A DNA stretch of 64,000 nt, taken from assembly GCF_021018895.1 (NCBI RefSeq), contig NC_079372.1, positions 20,045,237 to 20,109,236 on the forward strand. The letters are read 5' to 3'. The stretch is from Seriola aureovittata (Eukaryota > Chordata > Actinopteri > Carangiformes > Carangidae). Positions 60,901 through 64,000 of this stretch are shown piece by piece. Position numbers and translations under genes: made by a program. A model generated the notes under the pieces. That model searched no databases and was not told the DNA's origin. It saw only the letters and a list, made by a program, of their open reading frames with translations. Numbering within the stretch: the stretch's first letter is position 1; the number at the start of each line of letters is the position of its first letter.

Positions 60901-63074
60901 CATTTCCTCAAAGTCCAGCAGGTTCTGGGGTTTGTAGTAATCTGGCATGTAGGGGGCAACATCCAGGTATGGCACATCCTGACCCAGCGGGACCCGACAA
61001 GAATGTTACCGACATGGCGCTAAACATTTAACCTTTGTATTGATATTGTAATGAAAGAAATGCTAACCAGCTCGAGATTGAAGCGAATGAACTCCAGGCC
61101 AGACACCAGCGTGAGGAAGAGCGTGAGGTGGTCATGGCTGCAGACCAGAGCGTTCCTAGAGGAGAAGGAAATCGAACATTTACTTACCACTAGGAAAGGG
61201 TATTGTTAAGACTTTAACGGTACTGCTACTTTTATCGATACTGCTTATCCTGTTTAAAAAATGCTGATGGTAAATGTGACACTACATCAATTTGTTCTCC
61301 AGCATAAAAATAAAATAAAGCAATCCCTGGAACCTAACTTCCACTTGATCCAGTGTTTCCTCTACATTCATTTAGCAGTGGCGGCCCGCCACTGCTAAAT
61401 CATAGCCACCACACCTTCAAATTTCTTTTATTTTTTTATTTTTATTGTCGCAAATGCACCACCGCAACATCTCTCCACCTTCACAGCACAGCCTGTGTGA
61501 TGATGAGCGCAACAGCGGGGGGAGGGGAGGGAGGGAGTGGGGTGGTTGGGGGATCCTATTGGAGTTAATTACTCGCGAGAGCGCGGCCTTGAAAGTGACA
61601 TCACGTCAGGCACCAGGTGAGAGTCAGAGAAGTGTAGTCGTGAGGAATAAGGCAGCGAATTACCGGAGAAAAGGTAGACTTATTAGCCAACTCAGTGACG
61701 CTAACTTGGGTAAACTAATTGATAGCATTAAGCTAATATCTACACGTCATTATGTATTAACTGCTGACTGCATTTTAAGATGAGCTTGTTCAGATACTTC
61801 TCTAAGAAGAGAAAGACAACAGATGAAGAAGACGCTAGTCAGGTAGCATCATAAGCCTTTTACTGACTCGTAAATGATGATGGTTAGGTAAAAAATAGTA
61901 TTTTAATGTTCACACTTGTAATCAGATGTGATGTGAGTGTAAATTATATAACGCTGTTAGCGTTACTCACACTTTTAATGTAATCTTATTCGACAAGTAA
62001 CATTAGACAGGGAGGAGTTGTTAAACAAAGTGGAGGAGAGCAGAGCACAGCAGCGGAGAGATGAGCCTGGGTGCAAACTTTGCCACTGACTCTACCCCCC
62101 CCCCCCCCACGCACACACACAAACTTTGCCACTGACTCTACCCCCCCCCCCCCCACACACACACACACACAAACTTTGCCACTGACTCTACCCCCCCCCA
62201 CACACACACACACACACACACTTTGCCACTGACTCTTACCCCCCCCCCCCGGATAGCATGCCTCCACTGCTGAAAAAAATCCTAGAGGAAACACTGCTTG
62301 ATCACTTTGAAAGTCTGAGGTTCGACCTTTCTTTCCAGGTAATCAAGATCAGGATAAACAGACGACTTACTTGAAATAATACTTCTGCAGTAATCCTTGG
62401 TTCTCCTGGAAGAGGCGCAGGTAGCTCTCTAAAGAGCTCTCACTCAGTGCCAGGTATAACCACGCACGACCTGCACAGAACAGAGAGGACTTCTTTTCTA
62501 TAGGTATACTGTGCACGTGAGTGTGTTCGACTGAATGAGAGAGATGTCTCACTTCGACCGAGGTTGGTTGCTATGTGCTGAAGCTCATCTATCTGGCGGA
62601 CAGCCTCTCTCCTGGTGAAGTGGAGGACGAGGACCCAGTAGCCTGAGGAGATGTCCTGCAGCCTGCAGTGTTGAAAACAATGAAAAGAGCAGTGGAGCGA
62701 ATGCACTGGAACTAAATTCATCCACACCTTGATCAATTATTTGTAGCTTGAGTCTAAACACTGTAAAAATCCCCCAAAAAGCATGTGTTGTGAGAATTAA
62801 CATGGAGGAACATGAGGCTTGTGTATATGCTGAAAATGGAAGAATAACAGTTACAAAAGGGACTTTCAGCATGACAAAAAAAAAAAACACACAACAGATC
62901 AGATTACTACTTGGACTCTGCACCTTTCCCTCTCCAGTGTGCACTCTACTCTCAGTAAGCCTCTTACCCATACAGCAGAGCATGGTCAAGGTGTTCACAC
63001 AGGCGCTGCAGGACCCGGTCGTGGTTTCTGATGGCTGGAGTCTCATCTTCACAGGCCGCAAAGTAACTCTGCAA
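51932..63074 (-). CDS. plekhm2: Pleckstrin homology domain-containing family M member 2 (SKIP); exon 1 outside window
   Basis: Coding exons, 5' to 3': 63074-62968, 62662-62553, 62470-62371, 61155-61068, 60978-60804, 60183-60124, 58500-58212, 58122-57319, 57238-57169, 56632-56542, 56347-56283, 56007-55919, 55688-55556, 55026-54836, 54207-54142, 54051-53892, 53060-52881, 52412-52296, 52069-51932. These give 1010 residues; human has 1019, so about 20 N-terminal residues are missing. Visible residues 1-142 form the RUN domain (LQSYFAACEDETPAIRNHD, LQDISSGYWVLVLHF, CSHDHLTLFLTLVSGLEFIR). Two W-acidic motifs follow, TNLEWDDSAI and ADWEEGDL, with W183 and W212. Exon 9 (about 214-482) is acidic and low-complexity. 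A PH domain covers about 764-866 (GTTYLGKELWKSCYLVL, MGGEHCGGCRR). The end is GRAQREPWC. In mammals the RUN domain binds Arl8 and the W-acidic motifs bind kinesin light chain, moving lysosomes outward along microtubules. No disruption seen. Confidence 0.97.
54606..54647. repeat. (CA)n microsatellite in a plekhm2 intron
   Basis: CA repeat with AAA and TA interruptions between exons at 54207 and 54836. Confidence 0.9.
59526..59703 (+). mobile_element. 3' end of a non-LTR retrotransposon
   Basis: Plus-strand translation contains RTERFRRSFIPTAIRLYNTS followed by a stop, typical of the last residues of a reverse transcriptase from a Rex/CR1-like LINE. After it come a T-rich trailer, AATTTCCCGTAGGGGATAAA, TAAAG and TATCTATCCATCTA, an (ATCT)n-type tail. 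It is a 5'-truncated copy, antisense to plekhm2. Confidence 0.65.
60056..60108. repeat. GGGA/GGAA repeat and poly-G run beside a plekhm2 splice donor
   Basis: Tandem GGAGGGAA-type units end in a run of more than ten G about 15 bases from the exon 7 donor at 60123. In the pre-mRNA it is a long pyrimidine tract just inside the intron. Confidence 0.88.
61195..61255. repeat. Fragment of a GGGTAT-GTTAAGA-type dispersed repeat
   Basis: GGGTATTGTTAAGACTTTAA, CGGTACTGCTAC and TTATCGATACTGCTTATCC match a common fish repeat that begins with CTGGGTATCG. A short relative is near 48858. Confidence 0.4.
61780..61842 (+). pseudogene. Possible first coding exon of a hAT transposase gene, rest deleted
   Basis: ATG opens a 21-codon frame, MSLFRYFSKKRKTTDEEDAS plus Q, ending at CAG|GTAGCA, a plausible splice donor. 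Short N-terminal exons with an RYFSKKRK-like basic motif and acidic residues are seen in hAT/ZBED-type transposases. No DDE catalytic region or dimerisation domain follows before the right terminus, so this is a stub. Confidence 0.45.
62075..62250. repeat. Four-copy tandem cassette of about 46-50 bp inside the hAT element
   Basis: Units begin ACTTTGCCACTGACTCTACC, then a run of C and then a CA tract. Copies start near 62075, 62121, 62171 and 62219. The C-run and CA lengths vary, as expected from slippage. Confidence 0.9.
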
Positions 63075-64000
63075 CTGCAGAAAGACATGATTTCTCTCCT
63101 GTTTGTTTCACCGGGGGAAGGACACTTTTACACCAACTCTAGTTACAAAGTTGCTACGACATCTCTTAAGTTGCAACGACAGATACAATTTTCAAATGAT
63201 ACTCATTATGGTATTTATTATAGACTGTGAGGTTGGACTCATTATGACTGGTTGCAGAGGAATATATTTATTATCATTTTTATTATTGCATTAACATGAA
63301 ACTAGCTCCAACATAAAACATAGGTTGCAATTTACTGTTGTGTGCACCATTACCTCTATTATGCTCTTATTCGCAGATGCTCAGCCAATATGGCATGGTA
63401 AATTGCTCTCAGAGGAAGTTGGTGAAAGAGCTTTTAAAAGCATGCAAATGTGGATATTATGAAATCACTTTAATGCAAACAAGCCAGTAATGGGAGTTCT
63501 CTATTACCCGTAATGAATTAATAACATGATTATTGAGTCATCTCATTGTTTTGTAATCCAGCACACAGGATATGAAACAGAACATATACGATAAATAAAC
63601 AACCACACAGCGCACAGTACAGCAGGACAATGATCCTACAGTAAAACATAAAGTCAAAGTAACAAAGGAATTTAGGGCCGAGCAGTGGAATGCTACTGAC
63701 CTAATCCAAATGAGTGTGTTTGACTGCTGTGATTCCAGAGCTTGTGCACCTTGTATTTCAGTTTTACAAGAAACCAATGAAACATGCAGTAAGTGAAGTT
63801 TGCTGCAGCACAGGTCTGAGAGAGCATCACCAGAAAATGATGATGATGTCTGTGGGTTGGAGACTTAAACCAAGTATTTTCAAGTATTTTTGGTCCCATC
63901 AATTTGGAAGACTACATATTAAAGGGGCTACAATTCCTATGTTGTTGATCTGAAGGCGATATGATTAATAATCAAAAGGTGACACTTTTATCCTTCTAGA
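63075..64000. other. plekhm2: plekhm2 intron 1 (continues beyond the window)
   Basis: No minus-strand exon encoding the expected short N-terminus (about 20 residues ending in VKK or similar) could be found here, so exon 1 should lie more than 0.9 kb upstream. I see no other feature. Confidence 0.55.

Larger units (their letters stand above)
61351..62296. mobile_element. hAT transposon, internally deleted, in plekhm2 intron 5
   Basis: Perfect 14-bp terminal inverted repeats, CAGTGTTTCCTCTA at the left and TAGAGGAAACACTG at the right, are flanked by CTTGATC on both sides (61344-61350 and 62297-62303), seven bases of the expected 8-bp hAT duplication. Inside the left end is a 15-bp perfect palindrome (61370-61400, ATTTAGCAGTGGCGG and its complement). 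The element also contains a possible transposase first exon and a tandem array. It makes up most of the intron, which is 1.2 kb long. Confidence 0.85.

Overview
This window is vertebrate nuclear DNA, almost certainly from a ray-finned (teleost) fish. Genes are split into many short exons with GT/AG introns, long (CA)n, (GA)n and (GGT)n microsatellites are frequent, and introns and intergenic DNA are full of relics of DNA transposons (hAT, TTAA-flanked, TA-flanked, Tc1-like) and non-LTR retrotransposons. No bacterial-type operons, CRISPR arrays, rRNA or convincing tRNA genes are present.

Layout. (1) 316-1199, plus strand: last four coding exons of a PH-domain protein, possibly PLEKHN1-like, running in from the left edge. 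(2) 4273-11267, minus strand: arhgef19 (ephexin-family Rho GEF), complete, 15 coding exons, 957 predicted residues. (3) 11.3-30.3 kb: about 19 kb without a recognisable protein gene, rich in microsatellites and transposon relics. (4) 30735-44649, minus strand: an ano7-type anoctamin, complete, 22 coding exons, 913 predicted residues. (5) 44.7-50.9 kb: intergenic DNA with transposon relics. (6) 51932-63074, minus strand: plekhm2 (SKIP), 19 coding exons covering all but the first exon, which lies beyond the right edge.

All exon boundaries were read by hand from splice dinucleotides and codon phase. Each set keeps one open frame: arhgef19 sums to 2874 coding bases, ano7 to 2742 and the visible part of plekhm2 to 3033, all multiples of three. 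Family names rest on remembered human sequences, not on a search.

The genes do not form a pathway. From family knowledge, arhgef19 activates Rho GTPases, ano7 is a ten-helix TMEM16 membrane protein with its calcium-site acidic residues intact, and plekhm2 links Arl8-positive lysosomes to kinesin-1. The order arhgef19-ano7-plekhm2 is informative: the human ANO7 gene is on 2q37, while ARHGEF19, PLEKHM2 and, as I recall, an ANO7 pseudogene are on 1p36. I found no wholly new biological system. The most interesting items are this intact ano7-type gene, a repeat-borne cluster of nuclear-receptor sites in its intron 11, a hAT element in plekhm2 intron 5 that keeps what looks like a transposase first exon, and several well-delimited miniature transposons.
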